Shown here one piece after another: positions 33,217-42,969 of a stretch of DNA of 64,000 nt. The stretch spans positions 1 through 64,000 of the forward strand of contig CAIYLG010000021.1 of NCBI GenBank assembly GCA_903927025.1. Direction: 5' to 3'. This stretch comes from an uncultured Armatimonadota bacterium (lineage in GTDB: Bacteria > Armatimonadota > Fimbriimonadia > Fimbriimonadales > Fimbriimonadaceae). The translations under genes were made by a program, and so were the position numbers. Position 1 is the stretch's first letter. Every line of letters starts with the position of its first letter. The notes beneath the pieces are model-generated. The model made no database searches. It was not told where the DNA came from and saw only the letters and a list, made by a program, of their open reading frames with translations.

Positions 33217-33909
33217 CTACGGCGTAATCGTCAGAATCGCCGACTTGTGGCTGTGACCGATCGCGGCGGTGAACTTGACCGCTGTAGTCTTGGGGACCGA
33301 GTTTGCGATCAGTGAAAAATTCACGGAAGTCGAACCGGCAGGAATCGTGACTGAGTTCTTGGCACTGGTTCCAGCGGTGTCGGAGGTGAGCTGGACAACG
33401 ACTCCGGCAGCACCAGCCGGCGCGTTGATCGTAATCGTTCCCACCGAAGGTTGAAATCCAGTGAAGATGGAACCGCCCTTAATTGTCGAAGGATTAAATG
33501 AGAAGTCCTTCACTTCGAAAGGTCGAACTTCGAGCTCTTCACAGCGGTGCTTGGTGCCAAGCGTAGCCGTGATCTTGATCTCGCTCTCTTTGGATACCTG
33601 CAAAGTTGAAATCGCAAAGTCAGCGGACTTGGCTCCAGCCGCAATCGTCACAGATGAAGGAACAGTCACAACGGTGGTATCCGAGCTGCCTAGGGTGATC
33701 GTAACCCCTCCTGTCGGGGCTGCATCTTCTAGCTTGACCGTGCCAGTCACCGCCGTGGGCGACCCGCCAACAACGGCATGAGGAGCAATCTTGACCTCAT
33801 CCAGTTCAGGTCCGTGAGATTTCGCCGCGGCAAAAGCTCCTTGGGCAAGAAGGCTACAGGCAGCCAATACAGCGAGGCAAACAAATTTTGGGCGCAATCG
33901 AATCATCAT
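33217..33909 (-). CDS. small secreted protein with two Ig-like repeats
   Basis: I use the second of several in-frame starts (MMIRLRPKF at 33909) because AAGGTG sits just upstream and a signal peptide (CLAVLAACSLLAQGAFA) follows. The 230-residue product holds two Ig-like modules of the same type as in the giant proteins of this window: HAVVGGSPTAVTGTVKL ... VPSSVTIAAG and NPSTIKGGSIF ... KNSVTIPAG. It ends at the last beta strand (ILTITP). No extra domain is present, so it may represent the minimal form of the module. Function unknown. Confidence 0.8.
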   Translation of the reverse strand: MMIRLRPKFVCLAVLAACSLLAQGAFAAAKSHGPELDEVKIAPHAVVGGSPTAVTGTVKLEDAAPTGGVTITLGSSDTTVVTVPSSVTIAAGAKSADFAISTLQVSKESEIKITATLGTKHRCEELEVRPFEVKDFSFNPSTIKGGSIFTGFQPSVGTITINAPAGAAGVVVQLTSDTAGTSAKNSVTIPAGSTSVNFSLIANSVPKTTAVKFTAAIGHSHKSAILTITP

Positions 33910-34078
33910 TTTCACCTTATCTGGCGATATCTCAACCATGATTGATGATCCAGAGACCCTTGGGAAGGGTTTTGATACATTCCGTAAAAGATAACGACCT
34001 TAGTCCCAAAACAATTCGCACATCATAATTCGATCGACGATCTAATCAAATTCAACTTGAGCATGTAATATTACGTGC

Positions 34079-34444
34079 ATGGGCGCAATGACCAAATCAA
34101 CGACAGCGACTAGCGTTGAGGAGTACCTCCAGGCAGTTGCCTCGCAAGAGATGCGAGAGGCGCTTAAGAAGCTTAGGGCGATCATCCTAGAGGAGTTGCC
34201 ACAAGCGAAAGAAGTGATTGCCTACGGTATTCCGTGCTACAAGCAAAACGGATATGTTGCGGGATACGCCGCTTTCAAGAACCATTGCTCCTTCTTTCCA
34301 GGACATACCGTGGCTGATTTTGCCGAAGCACTTCAGGGATTCAAGGTCTCCAAGGGAACAGTTCAGTTCAAACCGAGCCAGCCAATTCCAGACGATTTAG
34401 TGAGAGCAATGCTTCGCCACCGAGCAGACGAGAACAGTTCTTAG
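34079..34444 (+). CDS. DUF1801-family protein (YdhG-like)
   Basis: The 121-residue cytoplasmic protein matches DUF1801. TSVEEYLQAVASQEMREAL at the N-terminus is followed by the family's AYGIPCYKQNG and GYAAFKNHCSFFPG, then KGTVQFKPSQPIPDDLV. Members include an iron-chaperone-type protein and many uncharacterised ones. The role here is unknown. The 3' end overlaps the convergent flavoprotein gene by 4 bases. Confidence 0.88.
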   Translation: MGAMTKSTTATSVEEYLQAVASQEMREALKKLRAIILEELPQAKEVIAYGIPCYKQNGYVAGYAAFKNHCSFFPGHTVADFAEALQGFKVSKGTVQFKPSQPIPDDLVRAMLRHRADENSS

Positions 34445-35775
34445 GCAAGCAACAGTTCAGCGGCTCGATCCGCCTGAACACGAATTTCTGGCATTGCCGT
34501 TGTTTCCAGCCTGCATCCGCGACAGATTGGCCCGATTGCAAGGATTTCTCCAGTTGGGTCAGTTCTCCCCTCTTCATCAACCAGCACCCCTTGACCAAGT
34601 GGATCAAGTTCCGCTAATCCGTTGAGAACAGCAGACTCAACAAGGGGTACCTTTGCCTGCTTCCAGTTGCACGATGGCCCTGTGGCATTGATGAAGTGCT
34701 TTACGCGCACGGGTCCTGAGTTGAACTGCACCCAAATCCACCCGTTAGTTTCTGTTGCAGAAATAACGGTGCCCGCTCCAAGGTCTAGCGTCCCACGCTC
34801 AACAAGCCCCTCTATTGCGTCGGCAACCTCCGGCGGCATCCGGTGCCGCGCGACATTCCAATACGGCATCAATCGCCAGAGCAGCCGCTGACGCTCCTTC
34901 CATGAGAGTTCGCCCCACAAGTGCGGAGTTGAAGCGCGAATCGAGTCGATCACCGCTCTCCATCCCTGACCAGCTTCACGACAGCCATCAATAAGTTCCT
35001 TCACTGTTTTCGGTGGCTCGACAGGAGAGGCTCCCGCAGGAGCATGGCGCTGAGGCATCAGCCCGTGACGGGACCGAGCATAGATGCGACCTCGATGCCC
35101 TTGACTGCGCAGAGACAGAACCAGATCCACCATTGTGAGACCTGTCCCCAGAATGAGGACATCGTCTGTCTCCTCCACTCGGTCCAGCGCGCCGTCTGCC
35201 CATGGGATCGGTACCCAGCCATCACTTCCAAGAAGTCCCTGGCACTCGCGAGGTGCGTATGGCGCTAAATTGCCAAGGGCAAGCACGACCTTTTTGGCAA
35301 CTATGGAGTCTCCGTTGGCCAGTTCAATCCGGATACCATCTTCCCCTCGTGAAATGCCAACTGCCTCACCATGTATCGGTGTGAATCTACATGCGCTAGT
35401 GTGCATCGCCTGCTCCAATCGGTCACGGACATATCTTCCGTAAACCGCCCGCGGCTGGAAGGTCTGAGCCAGACCTTCAACTTCACAGCCCGAGGCAGTC
35501 AGCCAATCTACGAAGTCCGTCGGAGTGTCAGCAAAGGCGGACATGTTAGATGCACGAACATTGAGCAAGTGGCACATCTCACGGGTGCCATAAGCAATTC
35601 CTTGACCAACCGCAGACTCCCGGGAAACAATGGCGAGCCCTCCCAAGAAGCCTTTTCTCATCAGATTCGCGGCAGTAACCGCACCGGATGCTCCGCCACC
35701 TAGAATCGCAATATCAGCCAGTGTTTCCGCCATCGGTCTATCCATTCGTTGGGCGAACGCATCGCCTTTGATCAT
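34441..35775 (-). CDS. FAD/NAD(P)-binding oxidoreductase-like protein
   Basis: The 444-residue protein starts with a Rossmann dinucleotide-binding fold, ADIAILGGGASGAVTAANL (GxGxxG at about residues 26-31). A second nucleotide-binding stretch, DDVLILGTGLTMVDLVLSL, lies near residue 200. RASNMSAFADTPTDFVDWL is typical of the FAD-NAD(P)-binding (PF13454-like) family, whose members include hydroxylases and uncharacterised flavoproteins. The late segment ILAIGPICRG fits the FAD-binding end. An internal ATG (MAETLADIAILGGG, at 35733) may be the true start. Substrate unknown. Confidence 0.82.
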   Translation of the reverse strand: MIKGDAFAQRMDRPMAETLADIAILGGGASGAVTAANLMRKGFLGGLAIVSRESAVGQGIAYGTREMCHLLNVRASNMSAFADTPTDFVDWLTASGCEVEGLAQTFQPRAVYGRYVRDRLEQAMHTSACRFTPIHGEAVGISRGEDGIRIELANGDSIVAKKVVLALGNLAPYAPRECQGLLGSDGWVPIPWADGALDRVEETDDVLILGTGLTMVDLVLSLRSQGHRGRIYARSRHGLMPQRHAPAGASPVEPPKTVKELIDGCREAGQGWRAVIDSIRASTPHLWGELSWKERQRLLWRLMPYWNVARHRMPPEVADAIEGLVERGTLDLGAGTVISATETNGWIWVQFNSGPVRVKHFINATGPSCNWKQAKVPLVESAVLNGLAELDPLGQGVLVDEEGRTDPTGEILAIGPICRGCRLETTAMPEIRVQADRAAELLLA

Positions 35776-36032
35776 TCTGCAACTAGACTCAAAATCTTTG
35801 CTTCGCCTAACTTTACAGATATTAGTCTATAAAAACGATCATATACATATTCTTTTATGGAATCATCTTCATCGTCAACCAAGACTAAAGGCTGCGTATC
35901 AATTCATGCCGATAGGCGGTGAGCATTGGAAGGTGATCAGGGTCCTGCGATCAACGCAGAGTCGGAATCAATCTCAATTGGGAGAGTGAAGCCTGACCTA
36001 GATCGACCTCATGCGAGCCGCCACCTTTTCCG
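35776..36032. other. 257-base intergenic region before tRNA-Cys
   Basis: AT-rich on the flavoprotein side, probably carrying its promoter. No gene or strong hairpin is seen. Confidence 0.4.
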
Positions 36033-36108
36033 GGCGTCGTACCCAAGTGGCTAAGGGGACGGTCTGCAAAATCGTTATCCGGCGGTTCGAATCCGTCCGA
36101 CGCCTCCA
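36033..36108 (+). tRNA. tRNA-Cys (GCA)
   Basis: The acceptor stem GGCGUCG pairs with CGACGCC and is followed by U and an encoded CCA (36106-36108). The anticodon stem ACGGU/AUCGU encloses the loop CUGCAAA with anticodon GCA. The T stem GGCGG/CCGUC (one G-U pair) encloses UUCGAAU. The D stem is CCC/GGG. All four arms fold normally, so the gene appears functional. Confidence 0.97.
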
Positions 36109-36190
36109 TATTGGGATTGTTGCAGCTGCTCCTTTCGAATCCGCAGAACCTGCTGCATAATGGCGACTAGTCCAGATAGGAAGTCCCACC

Positions 36191-39100
36191 GTGCCCAAGA
36201 ACTACCCCGCAATTGTCCGCCCCATTGCTGTAACCACAATAGGGTTCCTCGCACTATTCCCTGGAGCCGCATACGCTCAGAGCCTCTTGCCTCTAAACTG
36301 GCTCTACGGAGCGATTCGGACACCTCGCTGCGTTTCGTATTCTACAGACGGATCACTAGCGGCTGTCGGTGGGGTCGGGGGAGTTCAGGTTTACAACGTG
36401 CAGACAGGGGCAATGGCATTCCCTATCTCCACCACCGAGGCAACCGTTTATGCGGCCGCATTCACTCCAGACAAGAAGCAGCTCCTGATCGCGGGGACTC
36501 AAAAGGGGATCTTTCAGGTCGTTTGTGAGAGGTGGAACCTGGCGACGAACACACTGGTCGACAGTTTCAATTTGGGAATCGCGCAGAATACCAATCCATC
36601 AGTCTGGTATTCCCCAGACACCACCCAACTTCTGATCGGCGGAATGGCTCAGAACCCATTCCTGCAGACATGGAGCACCACTTCTGACAAGCTTCTCCAG
36701 TCGATGACTCCGACGATTACGGTTACTGGGGTTGCATGGTCCTGGGATGCAAGCTTGGCGGCTGCTTACGGGCCGCAGTATAACTCCGGCGCGGGGACAT
36801 ACAAAGCGGTGGCCCAGATATGGAACGCCAATACTGGGGCGCAATCAGAAGTTTTGAGCACACCCAGCACACAGACTGGCATGCTAAGCGCCGCATTCAG
36901 CAAGGATGGAAAATCATTCGTTGGAGTCGTTCAGACAGCTGTCGCAAACTCCATCGGAACAAACGTGCTTGACGTTTGGACATTGGGTACCGGCCAAATC
37001 TCCAAGACCCTTTCATGCACCCCCAACAAGCAGTCCATGGGGATTCAGTTCACCACGGATGGGACGAAGCTGATCGACTACGGTCAATTCTACGATTCAG
37101 GGATGTCGGCAACCTATGGTGAAACCGACGTTTGGAACTTCCCCGCCCTGACGTCTGCTGGCACGTTCTCCAGCTCGAACGTGCCTCGCTGCTCGACGGT
37201 GTCGCCAGATTCCAATGTTCTGGCGACCTTGAGCACCGGAGGGCCATTCCCGAACCTTGACAATGCATACCTTCAGCAATGGAACCTGGCAGCACAAACT
37301 CTGACCAGCACAATCAGCCTCGGTGCCTTCGAATATCCTGCGTCAACCGGCTTTGGCTACAACAGCCTCTCCTTTTCTCCGGATGGGGGAACGCTGGCGT
37401 TCGGTGGATATTCCGTCGATTCTGTATTGAGTAAGCACGGAGGCACGATCGGCCTCTGGAATGTGAACTCTGGTCACTTCAACAAGGCCCTCACAACATC
37501 GGCGACGGGAGGCGTGGCGGCGACAGCATTTTCGCCGGATGGCTCCGCCCTTGCGGCTGGAGGCACCACTGACCCCAGCGGCACCGCCATGGGAGTGGCC
37601 GAGATCTGGAATCCGATCTCAGGAGCGCTGGTGTCATCCCTTGCGACTGCAGCCCTAAGTGTCAACTCCATCTCCTACTCTCCGGCAGGATCCCAATTGG
37701 CAGTGGCCGGACAGAGACTAAACCCTTGGAACAACCAACTCGGAGGAATCCTCGAAGTTTGGAATCCCTCAACAGCGAGCCTGACAATTTCCGCACCCAC
37801 GGCGACCAACACAATCGGTTCGATCGCTTACTCTCCGGATGGCTCGATTCTGGCGAGCTGTGGCGAATCCGGCGCCGCCGCCGCCCCCACCGGAATTATC
37901 GAATTGTGGAACCCTACGACTGGATTGTTGATCACAACCCTCAACAGTGCGGCAAACGTTGCGTTGACCACCATCGCATTTTCACCCGATGGCACGACTC
38001 TAGCGGTGGGCGGTTCGATCCAGGGCACCCAAGGCTCTTCAGTTGCCATTGTCGAGGTTTGGAATGTTTCATCCCACAAGAAGCTGGCGACGATGCCCAT
38101 CCCGACAGGCCCCACCGTGGCCAATTCCGTAGCGTATTCCAAAGACGGATCCGAAATCTTTGCGGCAACGGATTGCGGTCTCGAAGTGTTCAGCTCCGCT
38201 AACAGCGCTCTGCTGAGCACCCACGCAGTGGTCGGCAGCACGGTGTCGGTCTCTGGCCAATCCAGCATTGGGGCCTTTAGCCTTTCCCCAACCGGAAGCG
38301 TTTTCGCCCTCAACGCGGGCGGAACCGCTCCCTATGAGTGGGTCGCCATTTCGCAGAATCCTTACTTCACCATCCCGGTTTTGTCGCTAATTTTGAATCC
38401 GACCGTCGTCCAGGGAGGCACCGTTAGCACGGCAACGTTAACTCTCACCCTCCCGGCTCCCGCAGGCGGTCAAAACGTTCCGGTCACGTCAAGCTCCACT
38501 TCCGCCTCGGTTCCGGGGAGCGTCTTCATTCCTGCCGGCTCCACTACAGCAACTTTCAATGTCACGACTTCGGCCGTCAACTCCCAAACTACAGCAAACC
38601 TATCGGCGGGAACTGGGCTAGGCGCGAAGTCCACCAACCTATCGATCAACCCAGCCAAACTTAGCGCGCTGTCGGTAGCTCCATCGCTCGTTATTGGCGG
38701 CAGCACAGCAACGGGCACGGTAACCCTGTCTGGTCCTGCAGGGCCCGGGGGCACAACTGTCAGTATTTTCACAAGCAGTTCGGCAGCAGCCGTGTACGGG
38801 ACTGCTGTTGTGCCGGCGAACCAGACCTCCACGACATTTACAATCACGACGACAGGGGTTACCCAGCAGTCGGATGTAACCATCACCGCGATGTTGGGCG
38901 GTCAACAGATGACGGCAACGATCACGGTGGCGCCGGCAAACATCACGACGCTGACAGTGAGTCCGATCTCCGTCTCCGGTGGGAACGTCGCTCTTGGAAC
39001 AATCAGTTTGAATGGAGTCGCTCCATCGGGCGGAATCTTCTGCCAGCTGACCAGTTCGAACAGCGTCGCAACGGTCCCGCAGGGAGTCAGTGTTCCACAG

Positions 39101-40060
39101 GGAGCTTCGTCGGCTAAGTTCCAGATCGCGACTTCTACCGTGACCGCCGCCAAGTCCGTGGTGATCACGGCCACTTACGGCACCACGTCCAAGACGGCAT
39201 CGCTTACGATTGGGCTGACCACAGTAAGCGCCATCACCTTCAGCCCCGCTTCGGTGGCAGGTGGCACCAATTCCACTGGGACCGTCACGCTAACAGGCCC
39301 CACGCCGAAAGGTGGTGCGATCGTCAAGCTAATCAGCGCCAGCACATCCGTGCAAGTTCCCGCCAGCGTTACCATCGCCGCGGGCGGCACGTCCGCATCT
39401 TTCACCGCCAAGACCACCTCCGTTTCCGCAACGAAGGGAGTGTCAGTAAGCGGAACCTTAAACGGCACCTCTCAAAGCGGAACTCTAAACCTGCTTCCGC
39501 CCGCGCTGACTTCTGTGACGATTAAGCCATCCACTGCGGTCGGGGGAATCGGGGCGACGGGGACGGTGACCCTAAGCGGACCTGCTCCAGCTTCCACAAA
39601 GATTGCTCTCTCAAGTTCTTCCTCCAGCGTGTCTGTGCCTGCGACCGTAACCTTTGCAAGTGGGAAATCGAGTGCGACGTTCGCGATCAAAACCGTTGCG
39701 GTCGCAAATGACAAGAGCGTTTCGCTCACAGCAAGCTTCAATGGAGGCAATCAGTCAGCCGTACTTACGGTCACTGCCCCGACGATTAAGACAATCACTC
39801 TGAGTCCGGCGACGGTTAAAGGCGGAAAATCCAGCACAGTTACGGTCACGCTTTCCTCCGCCGCGCCAAGCGGCGGCCTGACGATTGCTGTCTCCAGCAG
39901 TTCGTCAAGCGCAACGACAGCCACTTCCCTGGTCATAGCGGCCGGAAAAACAAGCGGCACATTCACGATCAAGACAACGGCAGTGACTGCAAAGACAGTC
40001 GCCACGCTCTCTGTAACCTTGAATTCTCATGTCAAGAGTGCACAGCTCACGATTAACTAG
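36191..40060 (+). CDS. giant secreted WD40-like propeller protein with six Ig-like repeats
   Basis: The GTG start has AGGAAG seven bases upstream, and a signal peptide ends at AAYAQS (about residue 30). Residues 35-720 are built from WD40-like repeats of the type SIAYSPDGSILASCGE...GIIELWNPTTG, probably two propellers. Residues 730-1289 contain six Ig-like modules (LNPTVVQGG, VAPSLVIGG, VSPISVSGG, FSPASVAGG, IKPSTAVGG, LSPATVKGG). It ends at the final beta strand, with no sorting signal or anchor. Same architecture as the proteins at 56340-59780 and 59932-63120. A surface or matrix role in binding is inferred; no enzyme motif is seen. Confidence 0.88.
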   Translation: MPKNYPAIVRPIAVTTIGFLALFPGAAYAQSLLPLNWLYGAIRTPRCVSYSTDGSLAAVGGVGGVQVYNVQTGAMAFPISTTEATVYAAAFTPDKKQLLIAGTQKGIFQVVCERWNLATNTLVDSFNLGIAQNTNPSVWYSPDTTQLLIGGMAQNPFLQTWSTTSDKLLQSMTPTITVTGVAWSWDASLAAAYGPQYNSGAGTYKAVAQIWNANTGAQSEVLSTPSTQTGMLSAAFSKDGKSFVGVVQTAVANSIGTNVLDVWTLGTGQISKTLSCTPNKQSMGIQFTTDGTKLIDYGQFYDSGMSATYGETDVWNFPALTSAGTFSSSNVPRCSTVSPDSNVLATLSTGGPFPNLDNAYLQQWNLAAQTLTSTISLGAFEYPASTGFGYNSLSFSPDGGTLAFGGYSVDSVLSKHGGTIGLWNVNSGHFNKALTTSATGGVAATAFSPDGSALAAGGTTDPSGTAMGVAEIWNPISGALVSSLATAALSVNSISYSPAGSQLAVAGQRLNPWNNQLGGILEVWNPSTASLTISAPTATNTIGSIAYSPDGSILASCGESGAAAAPTGIIELWNPTTGLLITTLNSAANVALTTIAFSPDGTTLAVGGSIQGTQGSSVAIVEVWNVSSHKKLATMPIPTGPTVANSVAYSKDGSEIFAATDCGLEVFSSANSALLSTHAVVGSTVSVSGQSSIGAFSLSPTGSVFALNAGGTAPYEWVAISQNPYFTIPVLSLILNPTVVQGGTVSTATLTLTLPAPAGGQNVPVTSSSTSASVPGSVFIPAGSTTATFNVTTSAVNSQTTANLSAGTGLGAKSTNLSINPAKLSALSVAPSLVIGGSTATGTVTLSGPAGPGGTTVSIFTSSSAAAVYGTAVVPANQTSTTFTITTTGVTQQSDVTITAMLGGQQMTATITVAPANITTLTVSPISVSGGNVALGTISLNGVAPSGGIFCQLTSSNSVATVPQGVSVPQGASSAKFQIATSTVTAAKSVVITATYGTTSKTASLTIGLTTVSAITFSPASVAGGTNSTGTVTLTGPTPKGGAIVKLISASTSVQVPASVTIAAGGTSASFTAKTTSVSATKGVSVSGTLNGTSQSGTLNLLPPALTSVTIKPSTAVGGIGATGTVTLSGPAPASTKIALSSSSSSVSVPATVTFASGKSSATFAIKTVAVANDKSVSLTASFNGGNQSAVLTVTAPTIKTITLSPATVKGGKSSTVTVTLSSAAPSGGLTIAVSSSSSSATTATSLVIAAGKTSGTFTIKTTAVTAKTVATLSVTLNSHVKSAQLTIN

Positions 40061-40063
40061 GCT

Positions 40064-41191
40064 TCAAGGCTTGATATAGCCGTCGGTCAATGTCTGCATA
40101 AAGCTCACCAGGTCTGCGCTTTCTTGGTCAGTTAGCTTCAGGTTGCCGACTGTACTCGTCTCCATGTTTGCCGAGACTTCTGGAGGGCCGAAGGCGCCTG
40201 AATCTCGTGTGTTGTAGAACCGAACAACGTCCGCCAGGTTTAAAAAGAGACCATTGTGGAAATAGGGCCCGGTCACAGCAATGTTCCGCAGGGTCGGGGT
40301 TTTGAATTTGCCCGTGTCAGTGAGCCGACCCGTGGTCGTTTGAAGGCCAATATCAATGAAGCTGGCTCCCAACGGGTTGAACTTTGCGGGAAGCGAATAG
40401 TAGGGGTTCAGAGGATTCTTTGGCAGTCCAAGGTTACTGTACGTAAAGTCGGTAAAGAGGGGCGGCGTACCATCGGGAGCAGTTGTACTCGGATGGCACG
40501 AGAAGCAGAGTCCCTTTCCGTTGAAGATGGCCAAGCCGGACTGCTCTCCAGCCGTGAGGGTGGCCGTGCCCGCAAGGTAGGCATCGTACTTGGAGGAAAA
40601 GGGAGAAACGGCGGGCGTTTTCTCGAACTCGGCAATCGCGTCTGCTATCGCACTGTAGGCGGTGGGAACGTCGTGGAAAATTGTCGCACCATAAAACTTT
40701 CTTAGGGCACCCGCAAACGGACCCTTCTCAACCGCCGCCACAACGGACGCTGCACTCGGATTCGCCATTTCAATCGGGTTCAACAGCGGGAGCTTCGCCT
40801 GAGCCGCCAAATCTGCCGCCCGTCCATCCCAAAACTGTCCTCCGATCGCTCCGGTGCCGGCGAGCTGCTGGAAAACTGGCGTATAAGCGGCATAGGCGGC
40901 GGTGGGTGCGTTCCGAAAGCCAAAGAGGCCCTTTACGACGCCCTGCGATGTTGGAAAGCCAGGTCGCGGGTCGGTAAATCCTTGATTGGGGGAGTGGCAT
41001 GTTGCACATGACATTCCTGTTGGAGCAGAAAGACTCTTGTCAAAAAAGAGGGCTTTGCCAAGGGCTGCCTTGGACTGCAGAGTTGGTTGGGCGACGCTTA
41101 CCCCAGACCCTCCGCATCCCCACAGACCGAGGCCAAAGATGGCTGCTGAGGTGACCCCGAGAACGATTGAAGGAGACTGACGTGATTCCAT
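40064..41191 (-). CDS. di-heme cytochrome c peroxidase (CcpA/MauG family) lipoprotein
   Basis: The 375-residue protein has a lipoprotein-type signal (GLGLWGC, lipid Cys26). It also has two heme c motifs, CATCH at 62-66 and CFSCH at 229-233, in the arrangement of bacterial di-heme peroxidases: GKALFFDKSLS before the first, RNAPTAAYAAYTPVF and FWDGRAADL between, and FKTPTLRNIAVTGPYFHNG after. The last segment carries the usual Met/His ligand region. The reaction expected is H2O2 reduction, or a MauG-like oxidation, at the outer face of the membrane. It lies 9 bases downstream of a cupredoxin-bearing gene, a natural electron donor. Confidence 0.92.
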   Translation of the reverse strand: MESRQSPSIVLGVTSAAIFGLGLWGCGGSGVSVAQPTLQSKAALGKALFFDKSLSAPTGMSCATCHSPNQGFTDPRPGFPTSQGVVKGLFGFRNAPTAAYAAYTPVFQQLAGTGAIGGQFWDGRAADLAAQAKLPLLNPIEMANPSAASVVAAVEKGPFAGALRKFYGATIFHDVPTAYSAIADAIAEFEKTPAVSPFSSKYDAYLAGTATLTAGEQSGLAIFNGKGLCFSCHPSTTAPDGTPPLFTDFTYSNLGLPKNPLNPYYSLPAKFNPLGASFIDIGLQTTTGRLTDTGKFKTPTLRNIAVTGPYFHNGLFLNLADVVRFYNTRDSGAFGPPEVSANMETSTVGNLKLTDQESADLVSFMQTLTDGYIKP

Positions 41192-41200
41192 TCTTAACTG

Positions 41201-42739
41201 CTACTTAACAACGACGGCACCAACCATTCCCTGGCCGAGTTGAGACCCGTTGCCTCCAAATCCATGATAAACACAGTGATAGTAGTAGACCGCTCCAGAC
41301 TTTGCCGATGCCGGAACGATCCAGCAAAATGACTGTCCAACCCCGATCACTCCTGAGTTGATCCCCTGAGAAAGTACGTCCGAAGTGACGGTATGGGTCA
41401 TCGAAGACGGGTTCGTCCACGTAATCACGGAACCGGCTGGAACCGAAATTGTGGTGGGCAGGAATTGGTGGCCATCCGTCGCTTGGACCACATAGGTGGT
41501 CTGCTTGGGGCTCACCTGAAGCGTGCCGGTTGAGGAGTAGCCGTTCTTGTCCACGGCAGTTACGGTTGCCGATGAAGTCGCCGCGACGGTGCCAGCCGTG
41601 AGGCTGACTTGGGCGGAGCTTGTACCAGCCGGAACCGTCACCGTCATCGGTACAGACAGGAAGATCTGCATCGTCGAAAGCGTGACTGCCATCCCACCCG
41701 ATGGAGCCGGACCGGAAAGCTGAATGTAACAGGTTGCCTGGCTGCCACTCGGTATCGCGCTTGGACCAATCGTGATTCCGGTGAGAAAGGATGCTGGCGG
41801 ATTTACGGTGACCGATGCGGAGCCGCTGTAGCCAGCCGTGTCCTCGGCGGTAAGCGTCTCTGGAACAGATGTCCGGACCGACTGGGCTACACCGGTGAAG
41901 GTCCCGGTTTTGGCACCCTGCTTGATGGTGATTGAGGTCGGGAGCGTCAGCGAACTCGGCTGTGCCGAAAGATTAACGGTGAACCCGCCTTTGAGTGCTG
42001 GCTCGGATAAGGTCACGGTTCCGGTCACGGAGCCTGAAGCGACAACGCTAGAAGGTGTCACCGTCAGCTTCGTGACTCGAACCGGCGGCAGCTCCACGGT
42101 GAGAGGCTCGGTAACCGTATAGCCGTTGGCGTCAGTCGCTGTGATGGAATCAGCAGTTGTCGCAGTCACTTTGGATGTCTTGACCAAAAACGTAGCATTC
42201 GAGGCACCTGCAGGCAAAAACAGAACCACAGGAACGGAGGCAATTGCCAACTTGCTGGATAGGTTCACGGAAAAGCCGCCAGAGGGCGCAACTTCTGTTA
42301 GCTTAACTGTCCCCGTGGTCGCACCACCGGCCTGCACCAGGGCAGGTTTGAGAGTCAGCTTCGACAATCGGATCGTAGGAGGCTCTATCGTGAGGGCAAC
42401 TTCAACAAGGTGTCCGGCCGGGTCTCGAGCCTCGATTTCAACTCGTTCCGCCACGGCGACGTGTTCAGTCGTCACCACGAACGTGACATTCGTCGCTCCA
42501 GCGGCGAGCGTCAAGGAGGCCGGAACCACCGCGAACTTGGGTGCGGATGACATAAGCGTCACTTTGAAGCCGGCTGAGGGCGCTGGCTTTGAAAGCGTGA
42601 CCACGCCGGTCGCTGAGCTATTGCCGCTGACTGGGTTAGGCGTCACAAGAACTTTTGAAACGCTCTGAGCCATCGCCGCGGCAGGAAGCAACACCAAGGT
42701 AGTAACTGATGGAAGCAGAATTCGGGTCAAAAAGCGCAT
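41201..42739 (-). CDS. secreted Ig-repeat protein with a C-terminal cupredoxin (blue copper) domain
   Basis: A signal peptide (MRFLTRILLPSVTTLVLLPAAAMA) is followed by four Ig-like repeats (residues 27 to about 410; for example LTPSSVVASGSVTG-type openings). The last 100 residues form a plastocyanin-like domain: HQFLPTTISVPAGSVITWTN, ligand His449 in MTHTV, then YYYHCVYHG with Cys489 and His492, and Met505 in GQGMVG. This His-Cys-His-Met set is the complete type 1 copper site. It is the first gene of an operon with the di-heme peroxidase, so it probably passes electrons to it. The Ig repeats may hold it in the cell envelope. Confidence 0.9.
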   Translation of the reverse strand: MRFLTRILLPSVTTLVLLPAAAMAQSVSKVLVTPNPVSGNSSATGVVTLSKPAPSAGFKVTLMSSAPKFAVVPASLTLAAGATNVTFVVTTEHVAVAERVEIEARDPAGHLVEVALTIEPPTIRLSKLTLKPALVQAGGATTGTVKLTEVAPSGGFSVNLSSKLAIASVPVVLFLPAGASNATFLVKTSKVTATTADSITATDANGYTVTEPLTVELPPVRVTKLTVTPSSVVASGSVTGTVTLSEPALKGGFTVNLSAQPSSLTLPTSITIKQGAKTGTFTGVAQSVRTSVPETLTAEDTAGYSGSASVTVNPPASFLTGITIGPSAIPSGSQATCYIQLSGPAPSGGMAVTLSTMQIFLSVPMTVTVPAGTSSAQVSLTAGTVAATSSATVTAVDKNGYSSTGTLQVSPKQTTYVVQATDGHQFLPTTISVPAGSVITWTNPSSMTHTVTSDVLSQGINSGVIGVGQSFCWIVPASAKSGAVYYYHCVYHGFGGNGSQLGQGMVGAVVVK

Positions 42740-42969
42740 TGAAACCTCAAGCTAGATTTACCCAGACATTTTGACACGGAGCAGCATCGCTCGTGACAGG
42801 GAGAAAAAGCTCCTCAGTCGGCGACACATTCTTTTCCCTCCCTCAAGACCATGAATCGCCCCAATATGTTCGTGGTGCTGCCAATAAATTTCACCTGATT
42901 CTCTAAATGGATACAGTTGGGCCCAACTCACCCGTTTTAGATTCAATTCCCGAGAACCTCGGCTTGTCT

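Noticed and set aside
42758-42946. 62-codon minus-strand frame in the gap before the DUF4380 gene
   Set aside because: TTG start, no ribosome-binding site, no recognisable features. The 230-base gap otherwise holds nothing clear.
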